Shown: one piece after another, positions 1-6,804 of the stretch
Position numbering within the stretch: position 1 is the first letter of the stretch
Layout: every line of letters starts with the position of its first letter
NCBI GenBank assembly: GCA_030594905.1
Contig: JAUVEF010000006.1
Span: forward strand, 1-15,668
Direction of reading: 5' to 3'
DNA length: 15,668 nt
Origin: Methanosarcinales archaeon
Lineage (GTDB): Archaea > Halobacteriota > Methanosarcinia > Methanosarcinales > Methanogasteraceae
Notes under the pieces: model-generated
Told to the model about the DNA's origin: nothing
Database searches by the model: none
Seen by the model: only the letters and a program-made list of their open reading frames with translations
Made by a program: the position numbers and the translations under genes

Positions 1-15
1 AAACCACCAGTCGCA

Positions 16-56
16 AAAGATTTATCATCCTGACACCAATGATTGAGCCGAGGATG
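16..56 (+). promoter_or_regulatory. Box A and ribosome binding site of the first dehydrogenase gene
   Basis: An A+T-rich box A-like element (aaagatttatc, about 16-26) lies roughly 40 nt before the ATG at 61. A GAGG sequence at 50-53 sits 7 nt before it, a good match to the anti-Shine-Dalgarno end of 16S rRNA. The RBS supports ATG 61 as the start. The box A call is weaker, because the window begins only 60 nt upstream and the gene could belong to a longer transcript. Confidence 0.5.
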
Positions 57-60
57 AACC

Positions 61-1191
61 ATGACACAGTATAAAATCCCGGTTATCCCGGGCGATGGCA
101 TTGGTCCTGAGATAGTCGCTGAAGGAAAAAAGGTTCTTGACGCCGCAGGCGAGGTACACGGATTCGATATCGATTGGATCCAGTATCCGCATGGCGCAGA
201 GCACTATCTTGAGACCGGAGAACTCATGTCAGAGGATACGCTTAAGGAACTGTCCGGATATGACGCAATCTATCTCGGATCGATCGGGGACCCGCGTATT
301 CCGCCAGGCGTGCTTGAACAGGGGATTCTCCTGACCACACGGTTTTATTTTGATCAGTACATCAACTTAAGACCTGTCAAACTTCTGAATGGAGTCGCTA
401 CTCCGCTGAAGGACAAGGGACCTGAGGAGATCGATTTTGTCGTGGTGCGGGAGAACACCGAAGACCTGTACATCGGCGTTGGTGGGCGCGGCAGCGCTGG
501 CAAGAGCCATGGTTCCGCGGAGATCGTGCGTAACCTCTACCAGGTAAAGTTCGACCTGGATGTCGAGACTGACGCTGACGAGATTGCATACCAGATCGGG
601 CTGATCAGCAGGCAGGGGAGCGAGCGTGTGATTAAGTACGCATTTGAACTCGCATCAGGTCCCACACGAAAACAGCATCTTTCGTCAGTGGACAAGGCAA
701 ACGTAATGACCGACATCTATGGATTCTGGAGAGAAGTCTTCACATCGGTTGCAGATGGCTATCCTGATATTGAGACCGATTTCAATTTCGTTGATGCAAT
801 CTGCATGTGGTTTGTGAAGAACCCTGAGTGGTTCGATGTGGTGGTCACTCCAAACATGTTCGGCGACATCATAACCGATCTTGGCGCGATGATCCAGGGC
901 GGACTCGGGCTTGCACCGGGCGGAAACATCAACCCTGACGGCGTCTCGATGTTTGAGCCAATACACGGAAGCGCGCCAAAGCACAAAGGCTTGAACAAAG
1001 TCAATCCGGTCGCAACGATCTGGGCTGGTGCGATGCTGATAGAGGAGCTTGGCGAGCGCGATGCTGCACAGTCGATCATTGGTGCAATCGAGGCGAATCT
1101 CGCCGATGGGGATGTCAAGACGTACGATCTCGGAGGGTCAGCCAGCACAAGCGATGTCGGAGATGATATTGCAAGGCGGCTGTCGGCATAA
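61..1191 (+). CDS. Isocitrate/isopropylmalate dehydrogenase family protein
   Basis: A 376-residue NAD(P)-dependent beta-decarboxylating dehydrogenase, full length for the family. The N-terminal motif [14 protein letters not shown] (residues 6-19), R130 in [13 protein letters not shown]212 in VDKANV, D245, and D269/D273 in [10 protein letters not shown] are the conserved substrate and metal-binding positions. The substrate-specificity segment (84-104) reads E86, L90-L91, R94 and NLRP, closer to isopropylmalate or tartrate dehydrogenases than to E. coli isocitrate dehydrogenase. The cofactor loop reads HGSAPKHKG (302-310), with Lys307 where NAD-type isopropylmalate dehydrogenases have Asp, which hints at NADP. 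Candidate roles are leucine biosynthesis, 2-oxoglutarate formation in a partial oxidative TCA pathway, or another 2-hydroxyacid oxidation. The family is near certain and the substrate is open. An S49 peptidase gene follows on the same strand after a hairpin, so the two may be separate transcripts. Confidence 0.9.
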   Translation: MTQYKIPVIPGDGIGPEIVAEGKKVLDAAGEVHGFDIDWIQYPHGAEHYLETGELMSEDTLKELSGYDAIYLGSIGDPRIPPGVLEQGILLTTRFYFDQYINLRPVKLLNGVATPLKDKGPEEIDFVVVRENTEDLYIGVGGRGSAGKSHGSAEIVRNLYQVKFDLDVETDADEIAYQIGLISRQGSERVIKYAFELASGPTRKQHLSSVDKANVMTDIYGFWREVFTSVADGYPDIETDFNFVDAICMWFVKNPEWFDVVVTPNMFGDIITDLGAMIQGGLGLAPGGNINPDGVSMFEPIHGSAPKHKGLNKVNPVATIWAGAMLIEELGERDAAQSIIGAIEANLADGDVKTYDLGGSASTSDVGDDIARRLSA

Positions 1192-1197
1192 ACGCCC

Positions 1198-1240
1198 GGT
1201 GATGTGCGGATTAAAAGAACGCTTTTAAGGTCACATCACC
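1198..1240 (+). terminator. Nested hairpin between the dehydrogenase and S49 peptidase genes
   Basis: An outer perfect 9-bp inverted repeat, GGTGATGTG (1198-1206) with CACATCACC (1232-1240), encloses an inner perfect 7-bp one, TTAAAAG (1211-1217) with CTTTTAA (1222-1228), around a 4-nt AACG loop. It starts 7 nt after the upstream stop codon and ends 12 nt before the downstream ATG. It could end the first transcript. The inner arm CTTTTAAGG also lies about 27 nt before ATG 1253, the usual box A position for a leaderless archaeal mRNA, so the palindrome may instead be an operator over a promoter. There is no T-tract, so the terminator label is tentative. Confidence 0.5.
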
Positions 1241-1252
1241 CATAGACCATTG

Positions 1253-2410
1253 ATGACTCTACCAGAGCCAGAGCATATCGGCGATCAGAGCAGCGACACC
1301 GACGCAGTCGTCCTGTCAGACCCGGATCGAGAACTCAAACATATAGATGAGATCCTCGACAAGGCCGATCGGAAGACCCGGATCGATGACGGGAGTTCTG
1401 TTGCTGAGATGTCACCTTCGCCGGTACCAACCGCAGTGCCCCCACCGTCATCGCCACCACCACAGCCGCCAATCTTGCCACCTCCGGCGCCGACCCAGGT
1501 TCCAACCCCGCCACCAAGGAAAAACCCGCTGAAAGGATTTTTTGTATATATTGCGATCGTGTTGTTGCTGATAACGGTCATCGGAGTGAGCCTTGCAATG
1601 ATCTTCGGAGATTTTGACACCCAGGGGTTCTATCCTGCCAAAGATCAAGTTGCAGTGATCTATGTGCAGGGAATAATGATCACCGGGGGGATTCCGGATG
1701 GATTTGGGTTTGCAACATCAGAGAATATCTGCAAGAACCTGCGGATTGCGGCAAAGGATGATAATATAAAAGCGATCGTCCTACGGATAAACAGCCCGGG
1801 CGGCACCCCCGTCGCGGCGCAGGAGATCGCAACCGAGATTGCGAAGGTGAAAGTGGATGGAAAGCCGGTGGTGATCTCGATGGCTGATGTCGCTGCAAGT
1901 GCTGCGTACTACATCTCTGCCCCGGCTGACTGGATCATTGCAAATCCGGACACCATCACAGGCAGCATCGGCGTGATCTGGGTCTTTGAGAACAAATCCG
2001 GATACTATGACGAAGAGGGGATCGAGCACTGGGTTGCGAAATCGGGGGAGTTTAAGGACATGGGCGCGGACTGGAGAAACCTGACTGACGATGAGAAGGA
2101 GTATGCCGACGAGGTGGTGATGGATGCGTTTTCAAGGTTTGTGGATGCAGTCGTAAGCGGAAGAAACATGACCCGGGATGATGTGTTAAACATCTCTGAC
2201 GGGCGCATATACACAGGCGCAAACGCAGTAGATCTTGGTCTGGTGGACGAGACTGGTAATATGTACGATGCCATCGACGTAGCTGCCAATCTCGGAAACA
2301 TCACAGGGGAGCCTACTATCACTTATATGAACAAACCATCGATCACCCAGTTGTTGTTTGGAGAAAGTGAGCGCATCAGCGAGTATACAGGCTTTGATGG
2401 TCCCGGTTAA
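1253..2410 (+). CDS. sppA: Membrane-anchored S49 family (SppA-like) serine peptidase
   Basis: About 385 residues. A TTG (1250) directly precedes the ATG at 1253. I chose the ATG, which suits a leaderless start; residues here are counted from the TTG. An acidic N-terminal stretch is followed by a very Pro-rich linker (57-92), one transmembrane helix (about 96-118) and an S49/ClpP-fold peptidase domain (about 130-345). The domain has the LRINSPGG motif (178-185), Ser217 in AASAAYY as the predicted nucleophile and Lys269 in GEFKDMG as the predicted general base. The 52-residue spacing fits the Ser-Lys dyad of SppA-type enzymes. The likely role is degrading leftover signal peptides or membrane-protein fragments, with the catalytic domain outside the membrane. 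The long proline-rich cytoplasmic N-terminus is unusual and may bind a partner. The 3' end overlaps a convergent gene by 35 bp. Confidence 0.88.
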   Translation: MTLPEPEHIGDQSSDTDAVVLSDPDRELKHIDEILDKADRKTRIDDGSSVAEMSPSPVPTAVPPPSSPPPQPPILPPPAPTQVPTPPPRKNPLKGFFVYIAIVLLLITVIGVSLAMIFGDFDTQGFYPAKDQVAVIYVQGIMITGGIPDGFGFATSENICKNLRIAAKDDNIKAIVLRINSPGGTPVAAQEIATEIAKVKVDGKPVVISMADVAASAAYYISAPADWIIANPDTITGSIGVIWVFENKSGYYDEEGIEHWVAKSGEFKDMGADWRNLTDDEKEYADEVVMDAFSRFVDAVVSGRNMTRDDVLNISDGRIYTGANAVDLGLVDETGNMYDAIDVAANLGNITGEPTITYMNKPSITQLLFGESERISEYTGFDGPG

Positions 2411-2897
2411 GCAGGATCTGCTCGACCGTCCCGATGTAAATTATGCACGGTTTGCCGCGCCTCTGCGATGGCTGGAATTCGTAGGTAAGTGATTCACTTG
2501 ACTGCCACATCTGATCAATCACCTGAAGTAGCGTGATCGCTTCTGCACAGCCCTCGATCACCCCAATCTTTTCATCCATGATCTGACACGCGCACCAGAA
2601 CGGGCAGGTGTTGCCGATCACGAGTTTAATTGCGCCGCCCGGTGTCTCGGTCATAGTGATGTCTGTTGGATCTGGCATCGACTCAACAAAACAGGAGATC
2701 GCGCCCTCCAGCCAGTCAAACTTCTTTGAAGTGTCGATGTTTGACTCTTGCAACCATATTCGGGCTGCGTTCTTGATAATTGGATCAAAGAGCACACGCG
2801 CATCCCGAAATCGTAAGTGCGATACCTCTGCCACCGCAGCGACCAGCGCAGGGCAGGAGAACCCCATAGAATTTACATCACATTCTGTTCCATTCAT
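2376..2897 (-). CDS. Cysteine-rich protein of unknown function
   Basis: The frame is open from a TTG at 2972 to a stop at 2376. I prefer ATG 2897 (173 residues), because GGTGT lies about 9 nt before it; ATG 2924 is an alternative leaderless start. No signal peptide or membrane helix is visible. It has a Cys cluster, CPFWCAC at 98-104 plus C117 in VIEGCAEAI, and further Cys at 6, 15, 69 and 151. The cluster could bind a metal or an Fe-S cluster, or act in thiol chemistry. The C-F-W-C...IEGCAEA pattern faintly recalls V4R-type or thiazoline-carboxylate hydrolase-like small-ligand proteins, but I cannot confirm that. It is convergent with the S49 peptidase gene (35-bp overlap) and divergent from the cupredoxin-like lipoprotein. 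A long antisense open frame exists, but the Cys motifs and coherent protein composition support this strand. Confidence 0.65.
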   Translation of the reverse strand: MNGTECDVNSMGFSCPALVAAVAEVSHLRFRDARVLFDPIIKNAARIWLQESNIDTSKKFDWLEGAISCFVESMPDPTDITMTETPGGAIKLVIGNTCPFWCACQIMDEKIGVIEGCAEAITLLQVIDQMWQSSESLTYEFQPSQRRGKPCIIYIGTVEQILLNRDHQSLYTR

Positions 2898-2943
2898 GCT
2901 AAACTTACACCCACGTCTTGACATCGTAGTAAACATTTCCATC

Positions 2944-2980
2944 AATCTTAAAGATTGGGATCGAACCAACAACTTTACAA
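2944..2980. promoter_or_regulatory. Divergent promoter region for the Cys-rich protein and the lipoprotein
   Basis: On the minus strand, AATCTTTAAGATT (2944-2956 reversed) is box A-like and palindromic, centred about 26 nt before ATG 2924 and about 53 nt before ATG 2897. On the plus strand, ACTTTACAAT (2972-2981) lies about 27 nt before ATG 3005, the spacing expected for a leaderless transcript; no convincing ribosome binding site precedes ATG 3005. Sequence position is the only evidence. Confidence 0.4.
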
Positions 2981-3004
2981 TCAGATACCCCGAACAGATT
3001 CAAC

Positions 3005-3469
3005 ATGAGATCAAATTCCATATTGCTTGTATCGCTGCTGGTGGTTGCAGCGCTGTTTGCCGGATGCATCGGAGATGATGACAACGGAGTTGCACCAACG
3101 CCAACCCCAACCGCGACACCTGAGCCGACAGCGACCGCGACACCGGAGCTGACACCCACGGAAACCCCAACACCGGAACCAACCCCGACCGAAACCGTCA
3201 AGCTGAACCCGCCAAAACCAATATATCTCCAGAATTATGCGATGGCGCCAAAGACTCCGACAATTCGTGCGGGCGAGGCGCTGAACTGGATCAATCTCCA
3301 AGATTCATATGATACTTTCATACTGGTGAGTGCAGATGGGCTATGGGAGAATCAGTCGATCAGCTACGGCAAGAAGTTCAAGTATACGTTCGACACGCCG
3401 GGCAACTACTCGTATTATTGTTCAGGCCGCGGGAATGCGATGCGCGGAACCGTATCCGTAGTTGAGTGA
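3005..3469 (+). CDS. Lipoprotein with a cupredoxin-like domain lacking the histidine ligands
   Basis: 154 residues. A hydrophobic signal (4-18) ends in the lipobox LFAGC, giving lipidated Cys21. A Thr/Pro/Glu repeat linker (about 30-65) acts as a stalk, followed by a plastocyanin-like beta domain (68-154). The fold signature is clear: GEALNWINLQD, FKYTFDTPGNYSYYC and MRGTVSVVE. In type 1 copper proteins the metal is held by two His, one Cys and usually Met. Here Cys139 and Met146 remain, but the first His position lies in DSYDTFILV and the second in CSGRGNAM, and neither holds His. Blue-copper electron transfer is therefore doubtful. It may bind copper differently, bind another ligand, or be purely structural. 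It stands alone on this strand, divergent from the Cys-rich gene, and is followed by a hairpin shared with the convergent regulator gene. Confidence 0.82.
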   Translation: MRSNSILLVSLLVVAALFAGCIGDDDNGVAPTPTPTATPEPTATATPELTPTETPTPEPTPTETVKLNPPKPIYLQNYAMAPKTPTIRAGEALNWINLQDSYDTFILVSADGLWENQSISYGKKFKYTFDTPGNYSYYCSGRGNAMRGTVSVVE

Positions 3470-3490
3470 TCAGACTTTGTGAAAGTGTTC

Positions 3491-3520
3491 CGCTGGCAAG
3501 GTCCAGGAGACCTGCCAGTG
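3491..3520. terminator. Hairpin between convergent genes
   Basis: CTGGC (3493-3497) pairs with GCCAG (3514-3518) and AGGTC (3499-3503) pairs with GACCT (3509-3513). This gives a 10-bp stem with one bulged A and a CAGGA loop; a G-T and a C-G pair extend it outward. It is the only strong structure between the convergent lipoprotein (ends 3469) and regulator (ends 3534) genes, so it probably serves both 3' ends. No long T-tract follows on either strand. Confidence 0.5.
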
Positions 3521-3533
3521 GGAAGGTATAAAC

Positions 3534-4046
3534 TTACGTTATCAGTTCGAGACGTTGTCCTTTGACCGCCAGTCGGCAGGACCGTCTTGCAACACCTCTA
3601 ATGAGTGCTGAACTCATATCAAGGGCTCTGGATAATCCCACCATCGAGCGATTGCCTTTTGTAACCTCTTCCTCGATCGCATCGACCATTTCGGCGATTT
3701 CCGCATCGCTCTTGAATGTTATCATGATCAGGTCGCTTATATCCTTGACCGAACACTGAAAATTCGCGTGTAACTTCGAATATGTCGTTGTGTATTCCTT
3801 GTCTGGTGTTTTTCCGGGTTCTGGCATCCGCCACTGGCTTTCGATCAAACCGCTCTTTCGCAGGATATCAAGACTCTGATTAACGTCCGCGCCGATGCGC
3901 TCTGAGAGTTCCTGTTCGGTCACCCACCCATCAGACAATTCATCAAAGACTTCCTTGTGGGTAGTTGAGCCGAAGGTTCGCAGCAACAATACCAAATCAG
4001 AAGGGTCGTTTATGAGTTTTGTTCGCTTTCCTATTGGCGTTGCCAT
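3534..4046 (-). CDS. ArsR-like winged-helix transcriptional regulator
   Basis: 170 residues with no membrane segment. A winged helix-turn-helix spans about residues 28-95. THKEVFDELSDGWVTEQELSERIG is the first part, VNQSLDILRKSGLIES the recognition helix, and the wing ends near YTTTYSKLHANFQCS. This layout is common in archaeal ArsR-type regulators. A second HTH-like segment follows near the C-terminus (about 132-160: MVGLSRALDMSSALIRGVARR), ending in VKGQRLELIT. It is the last gene of the minus-strand run, 10 nt after the stop of the 91-residue gene and co-directional with the CetZ-like/CARDB modules. It may therefore autoregulate or control the cytoskeletal operon (inference). The effector is unknown, and no classical ArsR metal-binding Cys pair is evident. 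Confidence 0.78.
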   Translation of the reverse strand: MATPIGKRTKLINDPSDLVLLLRTFGSTTHKEVFDELSDGWVTEQELSERIGADVNQSLDILRKSGLIESQWRMPEPGKTPDKEYTTTYSKLHANFQCSVKDISDLIMITFKSDAEIAEMVDAIEEEVTKGNRSMVGLSRALDMSSALIRGVARRSCRLAVKGQRLELIT

Positions 4047-4056
4047 ATTTAACTAC

Positions 4057-4332
4057 CTACATCCTTGCCAGATTGTCTAGAAAAGCCTTCGCATCAGTCG
4101 CATCGCCGTACACAAAAACAATATTCATTTCGCCGTTCACTTCGATCACCATTTTGTCAAGCAACTTTCTTCTTGCACGAACCCTCATATTGTTTTCGGT
4201 ATACATGCGACTTGCATCACTGTAGTACAGATCGTGACCATCTTCGACGCGGGAGACTTTGAAACCCATTTTTGTCAGCGTGTCAGTAATATATGCAAGC
4301 GTGATATCTTCCTCGTATTGCCTTATGATCAC
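4057..4332 (-). CDS. Small alpha/beta protein of unknown function
   Basis: 91 residues starting at a GTG (4330-4332). The start is set by a strong GAGGTG ribosome binding site (4337-4342) 4 nt before it; an overlapping ATG is followed at once by TGA. Alternating amphipathic helices and strands (MGFKVSRVEDGHDLYYSD, RKLLDKMVIEVNGEMNIVFVY, DAKAFLDNLARM) suggest a compact alpha/beta fold. A basic patch, RVRARRKLLDK, occurs near 50-60. There is no signal peptide or transmembrane helix. It lies between a CetZ-like gene (48-nt gap) and a wHTH regulator gene (10-nt gap) in the same direction, so it is probably co-transcribed. It could be an accessory protein of the GTPase or a partner of the regulator. 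I do not recognise the family. Confidence 0.65.
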   Translation of the reverse strand: MIIRQYEEDITLAYITDTLTKMGFKVSRVEDGHDLYYSDASRMYTENNMRVRARRKLLDKMVIEVNGEMNIVFVYGDATDAKAFLDNLARM

Positions 4333-4380
4333 ATCGCACCTCGTTTTTTGGCAAACACCCTGGGAATAGATCGGGATATT

Positions 4381-5478
4381 TTAGTATATTGGCTCAAGGT
4401 CATCTATGTGGGCAAACGCGTCATCAAGCTGTTTCTTTGACTGTTCTCGCTTATCTATCTCAAAACGAATCGCATCCGCAGCGTCAGCATACAATTTCTC
4501 AAGTTCGGGCACCGAATTCAGAGTAAACAGCGATAAGACCTTTGGTCTGCATTTTTTAATAAGAACTCCTTTGAAAACCTGCCCGACATCCGTAGAAAGC
4601 TCTTCAACAGTCTTGGTGATCAGATCAAGATCAAGATACTTCTTATCGCCCTTGATGATCAGCATCGCACGGGCGCCTTCGTTATATACATTTGTGGGGA
4701 AAAGAAGCCCACTTGGCTTAAAACTCCCGAGAATCGCGGACTTGATTGTGCCATCCTTGCCTGCCTCGTAGTAGCCCATCGTCCCGATACCGATTCCGCC
4801 GTTCATCACCGTCTTCAGGTCTCCGAGGTCTGTGACCATCAGCATCTCACTGTTGAGTGCCTCGATCAGGAAGAGCACCCGCCTTGCGACCGAGATGTTG
4901 ATCTTATCATACGCGGATTTGATGTCGCCGGCGTATTTCTTCAGGTACTGGTTATCCACGAGAAGTATCCCGTTGGGTTTCTCCGCGACTAACTCCCGTA
5001 TGCAGAACGCTGTATTCTGCAGGAAGATGGAGCCTTCTTCCCGAAACGGGAGTACCGCAATGCAGATAATCTGGGCATTATATGCTTTCTTCAGTTCTCT
5101 CACAAGAAGCGGCGCAAATGATGACCCACTCCCACCCGCGGCGGATGTGATGATAAATATAAGCTCAAACGACCCTCTTTTGTCGATTTCACTCATAATC
5201 TGCTCTTTATTGTCATCAAAAACTTTTTTCCCAAGTGTGCGGTTCGCGCCGACCCCGTGCAGGTGCGGGACGTGAAAACGGTCCTTCGCGAGTGTGTCGG
5301 TCAGACCCTTCAGGTCGTTGATCGCGGTATTGATTGCGATCGTCTTGACCGAGGCGGGAAACTTCTGACGCGAGTAATATTTTGCAAACGTGCCGCCGCT
5401 TCCGAATGCTTCGTGATTAACCGCATCAAGCACCCGGTTCCCGCATTGCCCGAGTCCGAGAATGAGTATGTTCAGCAT
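4381..5478 (-). CDS. CetZ-like tubulin/FtsZ-superfamily GTPase, copy 1
   Basis: 365 residues. The N-terminal nucleotide loop is GLGQCGN (8-14), followed by AINTAINDLKGL (48-59) and HGVGANRTLG (74-83). The tubulin signature position reads AGGSGSS (114-120) instead of the usual GGGTGSG. VDNQYL (175-179 region) matches the ribose-binding Asn segment, and the T7 loop VTDLGD (215-220) keeps both catalytic-type acidic residues, D217 and D220. Order and spacing resemble archaeal CetZ more than FtsZ. It is probably a cytoplasmic GTP-dependent polymer-forming protein involved in shape, motility or envelope organisation, as known for CetZ; here that is inference. The C-terminus, KKQLDDAFAHIDDLEPIY, is near-identical in copy 2. 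It starts 16 nt after a CARDB membrane-protein gene and was probably translated with it. By hand alignment it differs from copy 2 at about 60 of 365 positions, with no gaps. Confidence 0.85.
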   Translation of the reverse strand: MLNILILGLGQCGNRVLDAVNHEAFGSGGTFAKYYSRQKFPASVKTIAINTAINDLKGLTDTLAKDRFHVPHLHGVGANRTLGKKVFDDNKEQIMSEIDKRGSFELIFIITSAAGGSGSSFAPLLVRELKKAYNAQIICIAVLPFREEGSIFLQNTAFCIRELVAEKPNGILLVDNQYLKKYAGDIKSAYDKINISVARRVLFLIEALNSEMLMVTDLGDLKTVMNGGIGIGTMGYYEAGKDGTIKSAILGSFKPSGLLFPTNVYNEGARAMLIIKGDKKYLDLDLITKTVEELSTDVGQVFKGVLIKKCRPKVLSLFTLNSVPELEKLYADAADAIRFEIDKREQSKKQLDDAFAHIDDLEPIY

Positions 5479-5494
5479 ATTATTAGTCTCTTAC

Positions 5495-6676
5495 CTAAAA
5501 TGAATATTCTCTGCGTCTTTTTATGAGCCATACCAGTATTAAGACTATCGGAATTGCTGCAAGGATATATATGTAGTACTTATCAAAACCTGACCGCTCT
5601 GCCCAGAACTCGCCACTCGCGCTCGCTTCCGCATCAGCCCACAGCACATCCATGTCTATTACATGTTTTCCAGGCTCGTAAGCGATCATCGTAACCTCAT
5701 ACTCCTCAAAGTCGCCAGGTTTGATCGATTCGTACACCGGATCTATCTCACCATCCGCGACACGTACGTCATCAGGCAGATGGCTCTTGATGGTGACCCT
5801 GCCGGTGGTTGCGTTTCCGGTGTTATCGATCCTGACGGTTACAGGAAACCTGTCGCCGCAGGTTATAATGTCGTCGTCAGACTCAATTGTGATCCCAATC
5901 CCAAGTTCTGGCACCAAAACCTCCTCTGCCACGATCACGATCACGTTGCTTGATGACTCGGATGAATATGACATGCCTGACTCGCTCTTGTAGTTCAGCA
6001 AGGTCGGGTTCAGTTCGTGCGTACCTGGCTCGGCATCAACGATTCTAAGATCATAACTGACCCGTTCGGCTGCGCCTGCTGCGAGGTCATCAAGTGTGGT
6101 AGGGCAACCTTCTACATACGTCCCCTTGATCGCGGGTTCGTCCAGCTCGATCTCTGATGCAGTCCCGTTTCCATCGTTCTTGATCTTGAATGTGACTGCC
6201 ACCGTCTGCCCCTTCTGCACACTGGATATGTCAAGCGTTCTTGTGATTTTGAGTTGGGGTACGGTCACAGCTTCGGTATCATCCTCACTCTCCTCGGGCT
6301 CAACCTCGTAATAATTGGTCACTCGCCATCTGTCAGATCCGGTAACATTGAATTCAACTCTGTTGCCCCCCCGCACCGCGAGCACATCGATATATATGTA
6401 GCTACCACTATAGGTCTTGTATTTAAACGACGGGCTATCGCCCTTGTATACTGTGTACGTCTCTGCAAGCTTCATGTAACTTGAGATGCGAAACTTTGCA
6501 GAATCGACAACGGCATCACTTACCTCAACAACCTCAATTTCTATATCATTGTCGATCTCTATCCCTTCGTTGACTCTCAGATCATCGTCAAAGATTCTAT
6601 GATCTGCTGCCGTCGCCGCCATCGAAAATGTCAGCACAAAAAGAGTTGCGATTACCAGAATCCTGACGCCATTCAT
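5495..6676 (-). CDS. Secreted single-pass CARDB-domain membrane protein, copy 1
   Basis: 393 residues. A signal peptide (1-24, ending ATAA before Asp) is followed by an N-terminal beta-rich domain (about 30-124). Next come an acidic spacer (125-136) and two CARDB/BatD-like Ig domains (about 138-246 and 256-350, with VTFKIKNDGNGTASEIEL and VTVRIDNTGNATTGRVTI as the repeated cores). A transmembrane helix (367-385) leads to a short cytoplasmic tail, KRRREYSF. The topology is a large outside region, one span and a basic-aromatic tail inside. N-glycosylation sequons (NGT, NAT, NVT) occur in the outer part. It is the first gene of a module with the CetZ-like GTPase 16 nt downstream, which suggests the tail may contact the filament (inference). 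The start at ATG 6676 is probably leaderless, with box A about 27 nt upstream. Its closest relative in the window is copy 2. Confidence 0.8.
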   Translation of the reverse strand: MNGVRILVIATLFVLTFSMAATAADHRIFDDDLRVNEGIEIDNDIEIEVVEVSDAVVDSAKFRISSYMKLAETYTVYKGDSPSFKYKTYSGSYIYIDVLAVRGGNRVEFNVTGSDRWRVTNYYEVEPEESEDDTEAVTVPQLKITRTLDISSVQKGQTVAVTFKIKNDGNGTASEIELDEPAIKGTYVEGCPTTLDDLAAGAAERVSYDLRIVDAEPGTHELNPTLLNYKSESGMSYSSESSSNVIVIVAEEVLVPELGIGITIESDDDIITCGDRFPVTVRIDNTGNATTGRVTIKSHLPDDVRVADGEIDPVYESIKPGDFEEYEVTMIAYEPGKHVIDMDVLWADAEASASGEFWAERSGFDKYYIYILAAIPIVLILVWLIKRRREYSF

Positions 6677-6691
6677 TGGTATCAGACTGCC

Positions 6692-6710
6692 GGTTTATAT
6701 TTTATAAACC
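6692..6710 (-). promoter_or_regulatory. Palindromic box A promoter of CARDB copy 1
   Basis: GGTTTATA (6692-6699) and TATAAACC (6703-6710) form a perfect 8-bp inverted repeat around a TTT centre. On the minus strand this reads as a TATA box centred about 25 nt before ATG 6676, so a leaderless transcript is expected. The perfect symmetry could also make it an operator for a dimeric regulator. It gives the second module its own promoter instead of relying on read-through. Confidence 0.6.
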
Positions 6711-6804
6711 TTGCGAATAAACGAGGCAATCAAGCCAGCACTGGAGTTGACCGATGCTTTTTCAGGATTGCATGGTAATGATCCGGGCGGATCAGAATCG
6801 GGGG

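Noticed and set aside
2608..3078. Plus-strand open frame of 156 codons opposite the Cys-rich gene
   Set aside because: It overlaps the lipoprotein start and its peptide lacks motifs. The minus-strand product has a coherent Cys cluster, so the minus strand was preferred, with moderate certainty.
4333..4380. Possible continuation or frameshift of CetZ-like copy 1 into the 91-residue gene
   Set aside because: Both CetZ-like copies end at the same LEPIY, so the 91-residue gene is independent and has its own RBS.
5482..5500. TAG stop of CARDB copy 1 as a possible pyrrolysine codon joining it to the CetZ-like gene
   Set aside because: The tail REYSF ends at the same place as REYSY-TAA in copy 2, so TAG is a normal stop; the next gene has its own start in a separate frame.
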